Source: Halostagnicola larsenii XH-48
Lineage (GTDB): Archaea; Halobacteriota; Halobacteria; Halobacteriales; Natrialbaceae
Length of the DNA stretch: 64,000 bases
Reading direction: 5' to 3'
NCBI RefSeq assembly: GCF_000517625.1
Contig: NZ_CP007056.1
Coordinates: 372,001 to 436,000 of the forward strand
Part shown: positions 17,524 to 26,345 of the stretch, piece by piece
Layout of the letters: each line of letters begins with the position of its first letter
Position numbering within the stretch: position 1 is the first letter of the stretch
Translations under genes and position numbers: made by a program
The notes under the pieces: generated by a model
What the model was told of the DNA's origin: nothing
Database searches by the model: none
The model's input: only the letters and a program-made list of their open reading frames with translations

Positions 17524-17921
17524 GCCTGTCTCCGGCAACCGAATCCCCCTCGAGAGAGACTCCCCTCTTCAGGATTGATCCAATTACGACCCGATTGCGG
17601 ATGGTAGTATGGGTTCGGTAGCTGGTGGTCTCTCCTCGAGCGGTCATCGGCGGTTATACGCAGAGACCCAGGAGAATGCCGCTTCCAAAGACAACGGATG
17701 TCCACGGTCGGTACGGTCCCAGATACTGCCCACAGTTCGTACCCAGAGAACGTTAATGTGGTTCGTGACGATTCATCTCCACCCGACTCATAGGGATCAG
17801 CAGACTAGTTCATATCGACTCTGTTGAAACCCTCAATAGTTGATACGCACCGGAAATAACAGGTATACTATTTTCATGTATATTTGGCAAGACATTTATA
17901 TATTGTTGGGTGATTGATCAT
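17524..17921. other. Gene-free stretch with a solo IS end
   Basis: No coding frame with haloarchaeal bias is seen. GACTCTGTTGAAACCCTC at 17817-17834 is a degenerate ISH1-type terminal repeat without partner. AT-rich sequence near 17870-17900 probably holds the promoter of the lipoprotein gene. Confidence 0.5.
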
Positions 17922-18353
17922 ATGTTCACTCGCCGATCCCTACTCATCACAGTAAGCGCTCTTGGCACTGTAAGCTTGGCTGGTTGTTCTGCCTTCAGCA
18001 ATAGAGGCACCACTAACCACAAACTGAGGGTGATAAACGGAAGTCAGGAACAACATTACTTCTCAATCACTGCTACCAATGAAGATGGCGAAGCAATATT
18101 CGAGGAAACTCTTGACCTTGAGGGGGGTACTGCCGATGAAGATCTAGTAATCGAAGGGACTCCTGCAGAGATTTCGGTTACTATCGATGACAGCGAACCA
18201 GAGACACTCCCATGGGATCCCCAAACAGGTGTCGGAAATCATTCTGGAGAGTGTCCTGGAGAGAATACGCTCAGCTTGACGATATGGTATGAACAGATGG
18301 ACGGAGACGGCGTGAAACCAATTTTTGGTTGCGAATATGTTCAAGATCAGTAA
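17922..18353 (+). CDS. Small Tat-type lipoprotein, unknown
   Basis: A 143-residue protein beginning MFTRRSLLITVSALGTVSLA with lipobox LAGC (Cys about 22), so it is likely anchored outside the membrane. The mature part (LRVINGSQEQHYFSITATNE and onward) is predicted to fold as a beta sandwich of the type seen in many haloarchaeal lipoproteins. It ends with two cysteines near the C-terminus. The gene has no operon partner and is convergent with the hicB/hicA remnant. Confidence 0.65.
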   Translation: MFTRRSLLITVSALGTVSLAGCSAFSNRGTTNHKLRVINGSQEQHYFSITATNEDGEAIFEETLDLEGGTADEDLVIEGTPAEISVTIDDSEPETLPWDPQTGVGNHSGECPGENTLSLTIWYEQMDGDGVKPIFGCEYVQDQ

Positions 18354-18430
18354 AATCTCGTCAACCGATATAGCTCTGGTCTGGCAACGTCTTTCATCAC
18401 GTCGTCGCCAGAGTATGTCCGCCTCGACAT
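18347..18430 (-). pseudogene. hicA: hicA toxin, truncated to its first codons
   Basis: The frame starts MSRRTYSGDDVMK, the normal beginning of haloarchaeal HicA mRNA interferases, and then runs into unrelated sequence and a stop after 27 codons. The catalytic His-containing strand is gone. It sits just downstream of hicB. Confidence 0.6.
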
Positions 18431-18443
18431 CTCGAAATCGGGC

Positions 18444-18713
18444 CTACTGAAATTCCTCTGGCAGTGATTCCCCAGAGACGTTCTGTTCGGGATCGACATC
18501 GAGGTTCCGGAGTTCCGCGTCTGTTGGCTCTCGGCCCTCACCGTTGTAACCAGCGACCGCTTCGTCGAGGTTTTCGAGCGCTTCCGTTCGTGTCTTGCCC
18601 TGACTGGTGACGCCGGTCGCTTCGTCCGTTGCGACCCACCACTCGCCTTCCTCGGTGAGCGTGATCGTCGTCTCGGGCTCGAGGGCACCGTTCGAGCCAA
18701 TATCAGTGCTCAC
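18444..18713 (-). CDS. hicB: HicB-family antitoxin
   Basis: An 89-residue protein from GTG 18713. ITLTEEGEWWVATDEATGVT and SQGKTRTEALENLDEAVAGY are the HicB degenerate RNase-H-fold core, followed by the conserved acidic EPTDAELRNLDVDP tail. HicB neutralises HicA by direct binding. The longer frame to 18815 has no coding bias, and the GTG start gives normal family length. The toxin partner downstream is truncated, so this antitoxin is orphaned unless it covers another toxin. Confidence 0.8.
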   Translation of the reverse strand: MSTDIGSNGALEPETTITLTEEGEWWVATDEATGVTSQGKTRTEALENLDEAVAGYNGEGREPTDAELRNLDVDPEQNVSGESLPEEFQ

Positions 18714-18956
18714 GGGCTGTGATATGCTCGGTGGATGGTTAAGCGTTCGGTCGCTTGCTCTCCAGCACCGTTCAGTCCCTCGAGCGTCAGTTCCGGACTG
18801 TTCGGTGTTAACCAACGAGTTCGAATTTTTGTCTGAAATGTTGGTTAAGGCACGTCGCTGTTCTCGATCACGCCTTCACCCGATTGGTAAGGAGGACCTC
18901 AGCCTGTGGAACGTTTCCCGGCGGCCCGCAGAACACTACGTGCTGGTTGTGATGTG

Positions 18957-19265
18957 AGAAGACTACTGGTTTGAGACTGCGAAAGCGGAACGTCACATCG
19001 ACATTCACCACCAAGCCTACGACCACACCCGTACGAATACAACACTCTTGACACCAAAGAGGCCAACATCGATTCGGCGTATCAGCATCAGAAACGACTC
19101 ACCGAGTGGAAAGACAAGTGGCTCGTGTTCCCGAAGTCCATTCGAAGGTCTTGCAGAAGACCGTCAACGCTTCTACTACAACCTCTCAAACCTCTTCAAG
19201 AAGAAGCAGACTGGTCAGATGATTTAATGACAAGCCCCGCGCCACCGTGCGCGAGGCAATTGACA
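18957..19265 (+). pseudogene. tnpB: TnpB N-terminal remnant with element right end
   Basis: Pieces in shifting frames read DYWFETAKAERHIDIHHQAY, then LDTKEANIDSAYQHQKRLTE, then QKTVNAFYYNLSNLFKKKQ, the N-terminal domain of an IS1341-type TnpB. The middle and C-terminus are deleted, and a right-end-like palindromic segment (CCCGCGCCACCGTGCGCGAGG, about 19233-19253) follows directly. At least two frameshifts are present. Confidence 0.7.
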
Positions 19266-19285
19266 TAGAAATTACCGCGAGAATA

Positions 19286-20671
19286 TCACTCACTCAGTTG
19301 TGTGATATCTTCAAGATCGAATAGTCGCAGATCATCACGTTCCGACACCGCCTCCTGTACGGATCGAGTCGCACCACTTCGTGTAAACAATGCGTATTTG
19401 GTCTCGACGTCACCGGTATTCGGTGTCCAGCGGATTTCCGCAGCGTGATCTTCGAGTGTGGAGAGTGCGCTGTAGTCCAGCGGTGAATTCGTGAACTTAC
19501 ACTCTCCCACAGTCATCGTCCCGTCTGCGGTGAAGCCGACGACATCAACCTCGTGTTCCTTATACCACCAGCGGCCGAGATCAATAAATGTCTCCTCGGG
19601 GTATAGCTCTGGAAGCATCTGCTGACAGAGCGTCTCGAACTCCGGACTTACGAAGTCCGGAAGTTCCGGTTTGATGACTGCCTCGTAGACGTCTTCACCG
19701 AGCCGTTCGTACCGATCTTCCTTTCCATAGACGAAGCGGAACCAGAACCGGAACAGGGGATCGAGAATTCGATACCGGCCACGGCGTGACTTTGCTTTCT
19801 CTTCGGTGATCGGGACCTCACGCTCAATGAGCCGCAATCGCTCTAACTTCTGCGTGTACGTCGAAATTTGCTTGCCGTCGATTCCCACCGCTTGGGCAAT
19901 CTCGTTTGATGTCGTCTTCCCCGCTGCAATCGCAGTGAGGATCGCGAAGTACCGGTTCGGATCTGTAAGTTCGGTTCGGAGCACGTACTCCGGCTCGTTG
20001 TGGAGATAGCCTTTCTGCGAGAGCACCTCGTCTGTGAGGACTTTCTCGAGATTTTGACCCAGATCGATGCCATCGAGGTAGTATGGAATGCCACCGAAGA
20101 TACCCCATGTGAATATTCGCTCCTCAGGAGTGTAGTCCTCCGGAAGGAACTCCCGTGTCGCACTAAACTCAAGGGGGCGAAGGTCGAGCTTCTGAGTGAA
20201 TCGGCCGTAGAGCGGACTGTTGCCCAAAAGCGTTGCTTCTTCCATCATACTGATCGACGACCCGACCAGGATGAGCGTTCCCGCGGTGTTCTGTAATCGC
20301 TGATCCCACAACCGCTGAATGACCGAGGGAAGACTGTCGTCGGCGTCAACGAGATACGGGAATTCGTCGAGAACGACGATTCCATCTTGTTCTCCGAGGT
20401 AGCCGAGTAGCGCCTCCCAGTTTTGCTTGATCTGTGTGATTCCGGGAAAACTCTCGGATGCCACGTCGACAAACTCGTCGAGTTGTATCTGCGAAGTGGT
20501 CTCCGTAGCCTGATATATGACGGCGTCGTCCCGGTCAGAGAGTGAGTGTTGGACTAGCTGTGTCTTTCCGAGTCGTCGCCGTCCGAAGATGACGACCATC
20601 TCGGCCTCGTCCGACTCGTAGCATCCGCGAAGTCGCGAGAGTTCTTCGTCCCGATTCACGAAGCGGTTCAT
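19286..20671 (-). CDS. Archaeal ATPase with DUF234/nuclease-like C-terminus
   Basis: A 461-residue protein. The N-terminal P-loop domain (1-230) has Walker A GRRRLGKTQ (about 30), Walker B GIVVLDEFPYL (about 98) and a sensor-like GSSISMM (about 140). A winged helix follows (TSNEIAQAVGIDGKQISTYT, about 255). The C-terminal domain (350-455) has HEVDVVGF and VGECKF, a PD-(D/E)xK-like pattern. This is the archaeal ATPase family often found near mobile elements, whose members are of unknown function but resemble defence-type ATPase-nucleases. Promoter palindromes lie at 20711-20749. Confidence 0.8.
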   Translation of the reverse strand: MNRFVNRDEELSRLRGCYESDEAEMVVIFGRRRLGKTQLVQHSLSDRDDAVIYQATETTSQIQLDEFVDVASESFPGITQIKQNWEALLGYLGEQDGIVVLDEFPYLVDADDSLPSVIQRLWDQRLQNTAGTLILVGSSISMMEEATLLGNSPLYGRFTQKLDLRPLEFSATREFLPEDYTPEERIFTWGIFGGIPYYLDGIDLGQNLEKVLTDEVLSQKGYLHNEPEYVLRTELTDPNRYFAILTAIAAGKTTSNEIAQAVGIDGKQISTYTQKLERLRLIEREVPITEEKAKSRRGRYRILDPLFRFWFRFVYGKEDRYERLGEDVYEAVIKPELPDFVSPEFETLCQQMLPELYPEETFIDLGRWWYKEHEVDVVGFTADGTMTVGECKFTNSPLDYSALSTLEDHAAEIRWTPNTGDVETKYALFTRSGATRSVQEAVSERDDLRLFDLEDITQLSE

Positions 20672-20710
20672 ACGTCTACTCCGTGACCAGGATGGATAAT
20701 TCTTCCGAGT

Positions 20711-20749
20711 AGCCTATTATTGAATAGCCTAATATGAAATAGGCTATTT
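20711..20749. promoter_or_regulatory. Palindromic repeats upstream of the ATPase gene
   Basis: AATAGCCTA (20724-20732) and TAGGCTATT (20741-20749) form a perfect 9-bp inverted repeat with an 8-nt centre, and TAGCCTATT recurs directly at 20711-20719. Symmetry and location 40-75 bp upstream of the ATG suggest an operator, perhaps bound by the protein's own winged helix. Confidence 0.4.
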
Positions 20750-20848
20750 GAGAATTCATAGCTATACAGCCGAGAGGATTCAAGTTGAGATCGATCCACT
20801 GTCGAAAGCAGAGATAGTCGAGTTAGCTGGCAATTAGGATTGAGTTCC

Positions 20849-20935
20849 ATTGACATCCTCCCCACCCTAAAGGGCGAAGCTTTCGCCTCAAATTTTCCGT
20901 AACCTCGGTCGAGGGCCACCACCGGGGGATACATA
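20849..20935. repeat. Orphan IS1341-type right end
   Basis: The sequence GACATCCTCCCCACCCTAAA (20854-20873) with the adjoining hairpin GCGAAGCTTTCGC is the conserved end of haloarchaeal IS200/IS605-type elements, in inverse orientation. No transposase or tnpB remains beside it. Confidence 0.55.
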
Positions 20936-20956
20936 ATCCGTTCTAAATAAGCGTTT

Positions 20957-20962
20957 TATATA
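20957..20962 (+). promoter_or_regulatory. TATA box of the dha operon
   Basis: TATATA within GTTTTATATACG lies 26-31 bp upstream of the dhaK ATG at 20988, fitting a leaderless transcript. Confidence 0.55.
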
Positions 20963-20987
20963 CGTTCGAGAGATATGTACGTATGGT

Positions 20988-21977
20988 ATGAAGAAGCTTA
21001 TCAATGACCCGGAAAACGTAGTAGACGAGATGCTCGACGGGATGGTCTCGGCGTACCCGGACCAACTGCGTCGACTGGACGGGACGAACGTACTCGTTCG
21101 GAATGACGCCCCCGTCGACGACAAGGTCGGGATCGTCAGCGGCGGTGGGAGCGGCCACGAGCCGACCCACGCCGGCTATCTCGGCGACGGGATGCTTGAC
21201 GGCGCGGCGGCGGGGGAGGTGTTCACGTCGCCGACCGCCGACGAGATCAACGAGATGATCCAGGCCTGCGACGCCGGCGAGGGCGTTCTCTGCGTCGTCA
21301 AGAACTATGAAGGCGACGTGATGAACTTCGATACCGCGGCCGAGATGGCTGCGATGGAGGACGTCGACGTCGAGCAAGTCGTCGTCAACGACGACGTCGC
21401 CGTGGAGGACTCCACGTACACGTCCGGTCGACGCGGCGTCTGCGGCACGATCTTCGTCCACAAGGTAGCGGGGGCGGCAGCGGAGCGCGGCGAGGACCTC
21501 GACGAGGTCCGGCGCGTCGCGGAAAAAGCCGTCGACAACGTCGGGACCATGGGAATGGCGCTCACCTCGTGCGTCACCCCGGAGAAGGGCGAGCCGACGT
21601 TCGACCTCGGCGACGACGAGATCGAGCTTGGTATCGGCATCCACGGCGAACCCGGCGTCGAGCGCACCGACATGATGGACGCCGACGAGATCGCCGCGGC
21701 GCTAACGACGGCGGTCCTCGAGGACGTCGAACCCGAGGGGGAGGTCGCCACGATCGTCAACGGGATGGGCGGCACGCCGCTGTCGGAACTGTTCATCGTC
21801 AACAGGGCGGTACAGGACCTCCTGGAAGACGAGGGCATAGAGACGTGGAATACCTGGGTGGGGGAGTACATGACGTCGCTCGAGATGGCCGGCTGCTCGG
21901 TGACGGTCCTCGACCTCGACGACGAGCTCAAGGGTCTACTGAGCGACTCGGCGAATACGCCGGCGTTCAAGGTGTGA
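20988..21977 (+). CDS. dhaK: Dihydroxyacetone kinase subunit DhaK
   Basis: A 329-residue cytoplasmic subunit that binds dihydroxyacetone covalently and hands it to the phosphorylated DhaL. Landmarks are GIVSGGGSGHEPTHAGYLGD (about 48-67), NYEGDVMNFDTAAE (about 105-118) and GIGIHGEPG (about 215-223), with His219 corresponding to the residue that forms the hemiaminal in the Escherichia coli enzyme. Length is normal. It is the first gene of a five-gene run dhaK-dhaL-dhaM-ptsH-ptsI. The product, dihydroxyacetone phosphate, enters glycolysis or gluconeogenesis, giving growth on dihydroxyacetone or glycerol-derived triose. Confidence 0.95.
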   Translation: MKKLINDPENVVDEMLDGMVSAYPDQLRRLDGTNVLVRNDAPVDDKVGIVSGGGSGHEPTHAGYLGDGMLDGAAAGEVFTSPTADEINEMIQACDAGEGVLCVVKNYEGDVMNFDTAAEMAAMEDVDVEQVVVNDDVAVEDSTYTSGRRGVCGTIFVHKVAGAAAERGEDLDEVRRVAEKAVDNVGTMGMALTSCVTPEKGEPTFDLGDDEIELGIGIHGEPGVERTDMMDADEIAAALTTAVLEDVEPEGEVATIVNGMGGTPLSELFIVNRAVQDLLEDEGIETWNTWVGEYMTSLEMAGCSVTVLDLDDELKGLLSDSANTPAFKV

Positions 21978-22034
21978 TCGGTCGGGCGATCTGGACCCCA
22001 AAGATATTATTACTGAGTGGATGTACCACGGATC

Positions 22035-22748
22035 ATGGCTTCTCGAGAGACGGAGTGCGAAGCGATTCTGGAAGCGGTCGACCGGATCGCCGCCCGGATA
22101 GAGTCGGAGAAAAAGCACCTGACCGACCTCGACTCGGCGATCGGCGACGCCGACCACGGGGCGAACCTCGACCGAGGGTTCAAAGCCGTAGTCGAAACGC
22201 TCGATCAGAAGGAGGACGCCGACGCGCAGGACCTGGTGAAGACGGTGGGCACGGCGCTTATTTCCGAGGTCGGGGGGGCGTCAGGACCGCTCTACGGCGG
22301 CTCCTGTATGCACGCGAGTCAGGAACTCGAAGCGGGGATCACCGCCGAAACGACCGTCGCGTTCGCCGAAGCCTACCTCGAGAAGCTACAGGACAGGGGC
22401 GGTGCCGAGGTCGGCGACAAGACGATGGTCGACGCGCTGACGCCGGCGGTTCACACTTACAAGAAGTCGATCGAAGTGGACGACCTCCCCCCGCTGGAGG
22501 CGCTGGCGAAAGCCGTCGACGGGGCCGAACGGGGCGTCGAGTACACTGTCCCGCTCAAAGCGGCCAAGGGCCGCGCCTCCTATCTCGGCTGGCGATCCGT
22601 CGGTCACCAGGATCCCGGCGCGACGAGCACGCTACTGATTCTGGAGGAACTGCTCGCCACCGCCGAGGAGTACCTCGACGGCGATGTCGACGTCGACGCA
22701 ACGTCGCCGACGATCCCCGACGAGGATCCGGAGGAGGTGGAGGAGTAA
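22035..22748 (+). CDS. dhaL: Dihydroxyacetone kinase ADP-binding subunit DhaL
   Basis: A 237-residue subunit. SAIGDADHGANLDRGF (about 38-53) holds the Asp ligands for the two magnesium ions of the bound ADP, and LISEVGGASGPLYG (about 74) and GDKTMVDALTP (about 131) are further family signatures. In phosphotransferase-dependent kinases the nucleotide stays bound and is rephosphorylated by DhaM. The ATG at 22035 is preferred to GTG 22017 because it gives the usual length. It ends one base before DhaM starts. Confidence 0.93.
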   Translation: MASRETECEAILEAVDRIAARIESEKKHLTDLDSAIGDADHGANLDRGFKAVVETLDQKEDADAQDLVKTVGTALISEVGGASGPLYGGSCMHASQELEAGITAETTVAFAEAYLEKLQDRGGAEVGDKTMVDALTPAVHTYKKSIEVDDLPPLEALAKAVDGAERGVEYTVPLKAAKGRASYLGWRSVGHQDPGATSTLLILEELLATAEEYLDGDVDVDATSPTIPDEDPEEVEE

Positions 22749-22749
22749 A

Positions 22750-23136
22750 ATGATCGGACTACTCGTCGTCTCTCACAGCGGTAAAGCTGCAGAAGGTATC
22801 AGGGACATCGCCCTCGAGATGGGCGGCGACGACGCCCGGATCGAGGCCGTCGGCGGCGACCCCGACGGCGGGATCGGAACCTCGGTCGACGACATCAGCG
22901 CGGCGCTGGAGCGACTCGCCGACGAGACCGACGGCGTGGTCGTCATCGTCGACCTCGGCAGCGCCGTCATGAACGCGGAGGTGGCTATCGAATCCGTCGA
23001 CGACGTCGAGTGCGTCGTGGTCGACGCGCCGCTTCTCGAGGGGACGCTCAACGCGGCCGTCGAGGCGTCGAGCCCGAACGCGACCCTCGACTCCGTCGAG
23101 CGGGCCGCGGCCGAAGTGGTCGATCTCTTCGAATAG
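22750..23136 (+). CDS. dhaM: Phosphotransferase EIIA-type subunit DhaM
   Basis: A 128-residue mannose-type EIIA domain. LLVVSHSGKAAEG carries the phospho-accepting His9, and VVIVDLGSAVMNAE the conserved GSA loop. It receives phosphate from HPr and passes it to ADP bound to DhaL. Unlike the E. coli protein it is a single domain, with HPr and EI encoded separately downstream, the arrangement known in haloarchaea. Confidence 0.92.
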   Translation: MIGLLVVSHSGKAAEGIRDIALEMGGDDARIEAVGGDPDGGIGTSVDDISAALERLADETDGVVVIVDLGSAVMNAEVAIESVDDVECVVVDAPLLEGTLNAAVEASSPNATLDSVERAAAEVVDLFE

Positions 23137-23231
23137 GGAGAACCGCCGGAATTTGGTGCTGATCGTCGGGAGTGACGGACCGAAACCAACCGGGAAAGTA
23201 AAGTCACACACCGGCCAAGATTCGCACTGGT

Positions 23232-23516
23232 ATGGAGCGTATCGTAACAGTGGTCCCTGAGGCTGGCCTGCACGCCCGTCCGGCGTCCCGGTTCGTGCAG
23301 ACGGCAAACGAGTACGACAGCGAGATCACGCTAGAACCGGTCGACGACGGAAAGTCCGTCAACGCACGGAGTATGCTCGCGGTCACGGGCCTGAACGTCG
23401 AGTCCGGGGAGGACGTCCGACTCGTCGCCGAGGGGGAAGACGCCAGGGCCGCGCTTGACGCGCTGGCCGAGGTCCTCTCGTCGCCCGAAGACGGCGATGA
23501 GGGGGGCGGTGAATGA
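23232..23516 (+). CDS. ptsH: Phosphocarrier protein HPr
   Basis: A 94-residue protein with the active-site segment PEAGLHARPASRFVQ, in which His14 is the phosphorylated residue, and KSVNARSMLAVTGLNVESG around the regulatory-serine loop. It shuttles phosphate between EI and DhaM. An acidic haloarchaeal tail EDGDEGGGE follows. It overlaps ptsI by four bases (ATGA), and a 95-bp gap with a possible weak promoter separates it from dhaM. Confidence 0.94.
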   Translation: MERIVTVVPEAGLHARPASRFVQTANEYDSEITLEPVDDGKSVNARSMLAVTGLNVESGEDVRLVAEGEDARAALDALAEVLSSPEDGDEGGGE

Positions 23517-25207
23517 CCGAACTCGGTGGCGTCGGCGTCACGCCGCGCACCGGACACGGGATCGCCCGCTGGCACGACAGGACGATCGACCTGGGTGAGC
23601 CCCCGGCGCCCGAGACCGTCGACCCGGGCGACGAACTGGCGGCGTTCGAGCGAGCGCGCGACGCGGCGCGAGCGGCCCTCGAACGCGAACTGGACCGCGC
23701 CAGCGAGCGCGTCGGCGAGGCCGAAGCCGAAATCTTCGACGCCCACATCCAGTTCCTCGACGACCCCCAGATCACCGACGGCGTCGAGTCGGCGATCGAG
23801 GACGGCCTGCCGGCGACCCACGCCGTGCGGGAGACCTTCGACGGGTTCGTCGACCAGTTCGAGGGGATGGACGGGCGGATGGCCGAGCGCGCCGACGACC
23901 TGCGGGACGTCCGCGACAGGCTACTGCGCCTGCTGGTCGACGACGAGAGCGCCACGGAGCCGTCCCAGGCCGATGGGCCGGACGCCGACGAGCGGATCGT
24001 CCTGCTGGCCGATCGACTGACGCCCAGCGACACTGCCAATCTCGACCCGGACCGGGTAGCGGGCATCGTCACGAAGGCCGGCGGGCGGACTTCTCACGCG
24101 GCCATCCTCGCGCGCTCGCTCGCCATCCCGGCGATCATCCAGGTCGGAGACGCGCTCGAGACGATCGCCGACGGCGACCACGTGCTCGTCGACGGCGAGG
24201 ACGGTCGAATCGTGGTCGATCCCGACGACGAGGCGCTCGCGGCGACAGCGGAGTCAGGCCCCGAGATTCGCGAGGGGCCGGTCGAGACGACCGACGGGAA
24301 ACACGTCGAGGTGGCCGCGAACCTCGGCGGGACGGGCGAACTGACGCCGGCAGTCGAGAGCGGCGCCGACGGCGTCGGCCTGTTCCGCACGGAGTTCCTG
24401 TTTCTCGACCGGGAGACGCCCCCTACCGAGGACGAGCAGTACGACGCCGTGACCGACGTCCTCGACGCATTTGTCGGCGACCGGGTCGTCGTCCGAACGC
24501 TCGACATCGGCGGGGACAAGCCGGTCCCGTACCTGGAACTGCCGGAGGAGTCCAACCCGTTCCTCGGCGAACGGGGAATCCGACTCTCGCTCGACCGGCA
24601 CCGCGATCTCTTCGAGACCCAACTCCGCGCGCTCTTGCGCGCCGCGGCGTCCGAGCACGGCGACGGCCTGGCGGTGATGGTTCCGCTGGTTTCGACGATC
24701 CCCGAACTCGAGGGGGCGCTCGAGGCGGTTGACGACGTCGCCGCAGACCTGGCCGACGAGGGGATCGAGCACGCCAGGCCGGAGCTGGGCGTCATGATCG
24801 AGACGCCGGCAGCCGTCCTGTGTGCGGATCAGGTCGCGGAGCGCGTCGAGTTCCTCAGCATCGGCACCAACGACCTGACGCAGTACGTCATGGCCGTGGA
24901 CCGTGAGAGCGAGGCGCTCGCCGACCTCCACGACCCGCTGCACCCGCCAGTGCTCCGGGCGATCCGCCGGACGGTAGAGGCGGGGCGCGCCGAGGACGCC
25001 TGGGTCGGGATGTGCGGCGAAATGGCCGGAGACCCGGACCTGACGGAGTTGCTCGTCGGCCTCGGCCTCGACGAACTGAGCATGAGCGCGGTTACCGTCC
25101 CGGCGGTGAAGCGTCGGATCGAGGAGACCAGCACCGACGAGGCCGAGGATCTGGCCGAGCGAGCGCTCGAAGCCGAGACCCGCGACGAGGTTCGGTCGCT
25201 GCTCTGA
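23513..25207 (+). CDS. ptsI: Phosphotransferase enzyme I
   Basis: A 564-residue enzyme. The N-terminal helical HPr-binding part (about 35-145) is followed by the phosphohistidine domain with GGRTSHAAILARSLAIPAI (His195) and the C-terminal TIM barrel that binds phosphoenolpyruvate (RTEFLFLDRETPPTEDEQ, about 288; GTNDLTQYVMAVDRES, about 450; MCGEMAGDP, about 503). All catalytic motifs are intact. No sugar-specific EII gene lies nearby, so this EI/HPr pair may serve dihydroxyacetone phosphorylation mainly. Confidence 0.94.
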   Translation: MTELGGVGVTPRTGHGIARWHDRTIDLGEPPAPETVDPGDELAAFERARDAARAALERELDRASERVGEAEAEIFDAHIQFLDDPQITDGVESAIEDGLPATHAVRETFDGFVDQFEGMDGRMAERADDLRDVRDRLLRLLVDDESATEPSQADGPDADERIVLLADRLTPSDTANLDPDRVAGIVTKAGGRTSHAAILARSLAIPAIIQVGDALETIADGDHVLVDGEDGRIVVDPDDEALAATAESGPEIREGPVETTDGKHVEVAANLGGTGELTPAVESGADGVGLFRTEFLFLDRETPPTEDEQYDAVTDVLDAFVGDRVVVRTLDIGGDKPVPYLELPEESNPFLGERGIRLSLDRHRDLFETQLRALLRAAASEHGDGLAVMVPLVSTIPELEGALEAVDDVAADLADEGIEHARPELGVMIETPAAVLCADQVAERVEFLSIGTNDLTQYVMAVDRESEALADLHDPLHPPVLRAIRRTVEAGRAEDAWVGMCGEMAGDPDLTELLVGLGLDELSMSAVTVPAVKRRIEETSTDEAEDLAERALEAETRDEVRSLL

Positions 25208-25249
25208 GAAGCGAGAGAATCTCGATGTGCTCTGCTATGCGGTTGAAAA

Positions 25250-25582
25250 ACATCCACGACAGGTCAAGAATCAGTCAATCTCGGAAAGTTCCTTTTCCTC
25301 TACCCGCACACAGTTGGTGACGAACAGTGGTGTGCCGCGCTCAGAGTCGACGCGCTCTCCCTCCACTGTGCAGTCCAAGAGTCGAAGAATGCCGTCGACT
25401 TGGAGAGAGTTTGGGGATCGATCTCCGAGATGACGGGTTCAAGCTTCAAGGACGAACTGGTCTACGTGAGCGCATTGAACGAGTTCGTCTACTGTCCTCG
25501 GCGGTACTACTACCAGCGGTACTACGACGAAATCGGCAAGCCCTACGAACTCGTCGACGGCCGCTCGAAGCGTGAACAGTAG
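25250..25582 (+). pseudogene. cas4: Fused remnant of cas3 (3' end) and cas4 (5' end)
   Basis: One open frame first reads LGKFLFLYPHTVGDEQWCAA and LERVWGSISEMTGSSF, like the C-terminus of haloarchaeal type I-B Cas3. It then continues directly into DELVYVSALNEFVYCPRRYY and YDEIGKPYELVDGR, the N-terminus of Cas4 with the first cysteine of its iron-sulfur cluster. Haloarchaeal type I-B operons run cas3-cas4-cas1-cas2, so this is the junction of the two genes with the intergenic part lost. A stop follows after SKREQ, and a hairpin of an IS200-like element lies right after. No cas1, cas2 or effector gene is present. Confidence 0.65.
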
Positions 25583-25599
25583 GAGGAACAGGTGAAGTA

Positions 25600-25621
25600 C
25601 CACGGGTCGGGTGACCCGTGG
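25600..25621. repeat. IS200/IS605-type end hairpin
   Basis: CCACGGGTC and GACCCGTGG form a perfect 9-bp stem around a 4-base loop. Such hairpins next to GTGAAGTA are typical of IS200/IS605-type element ends. It adjoins the cas3/cas4 remnant and may mark the event that cut cas4. Confidence 0.5.
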
Positions 25622-25832
25622 CGTCCGTGTCTACCCTTGATCGAGGTAACGGTCTTTAATTCCTCTCGCGCTTGACCCTGAGAGTCCCGGGCCGACGTTC
25701 TGTGTCGGTGTACAATCGGAAGCAAAAACTGCTCCGTGAGAGTCGGCCTCTTCACATAGACTGATCGAGGCACTAGAGGAAAGAATAATTTCCCGAGAGA
25801 TCTATTTGGTTCTTCGATGCGTAACCTCCCCT

Positions 25833-26345
25833 ATGACCGAGACGTGGGATGACGTCAACGAGCAGGTCAAAGCAGACTGGAAAGCAGAGACCACGCCGTT
25901 CGAGCGGGTGTACGAAATCGTCGAACAAACCCACGACGGGCAGTCGGCCGCCGAGGTCGCCGACCGTGCCCTCGTGAGCGAGCCGACGGCCCGCCGCCAC
26001 TGCAAGACGCTCGTGAACACCGGGTTCGCCGAAACGGAACAGGACGGCCAAACAACGCTATACAAGCGAAACAGCGACCGAATTTTAATGTCCCGGATCC
26101 GTGAGCTGCGTGAGGAGATCACTCGGCCGGAGTTGCTCGACAGCATCAAGGAGATGAAAACCGAGATCCGGCGCTACGAGGACCGCTACGACGTAGTGTC
26201 ACCGGAAGAACTCGCCCAGCAACTCGACGCCGACGAGACGGAGGGCTGGGACGACCTGACGGCGTGGCGAACGACGCGGCAGAATCTCGCCGTCGCGCAA
26301 GCAGCACTCGCCTTCGACGAGGCCAGCCACCAGCTCGCTGTATGA
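25833..26345 (+). CDS. DUF7342-type winged-helix regulator
   Basis: A 170-residue protein. Residues 30-75 are a winged helix (AAEVADRALVSEPTARRHCK, then TGFAETEQDGQTTLYKRN), and residues 85-165 form helical pairs (RELREEITRPELLDSIKEMK). It matches the haloarchaeal DUF7342 type, which commonly precedes a TumE-like protein in a two-gene unit. ATG 25833 (MTETWDDVN) is the family start. The stop overlaps the next ATG (ATGA), so the pair is translationally coupled. Confidence 0.75.
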   Translation: MTETWDDVNEQVKADWKAETTPFERVYEIVEQTHDGQSAAEVADRALVSEPTARRHCKTLVNTGFAETEQDGQTTLYKRNSDRILMSRIRELREEITRPELLDSIKEMKTEIRRYEDRYDVVSPEELAQQLDADETEGWDDLTAWRTTRQNLAVAQAALAFDEASHQLAV

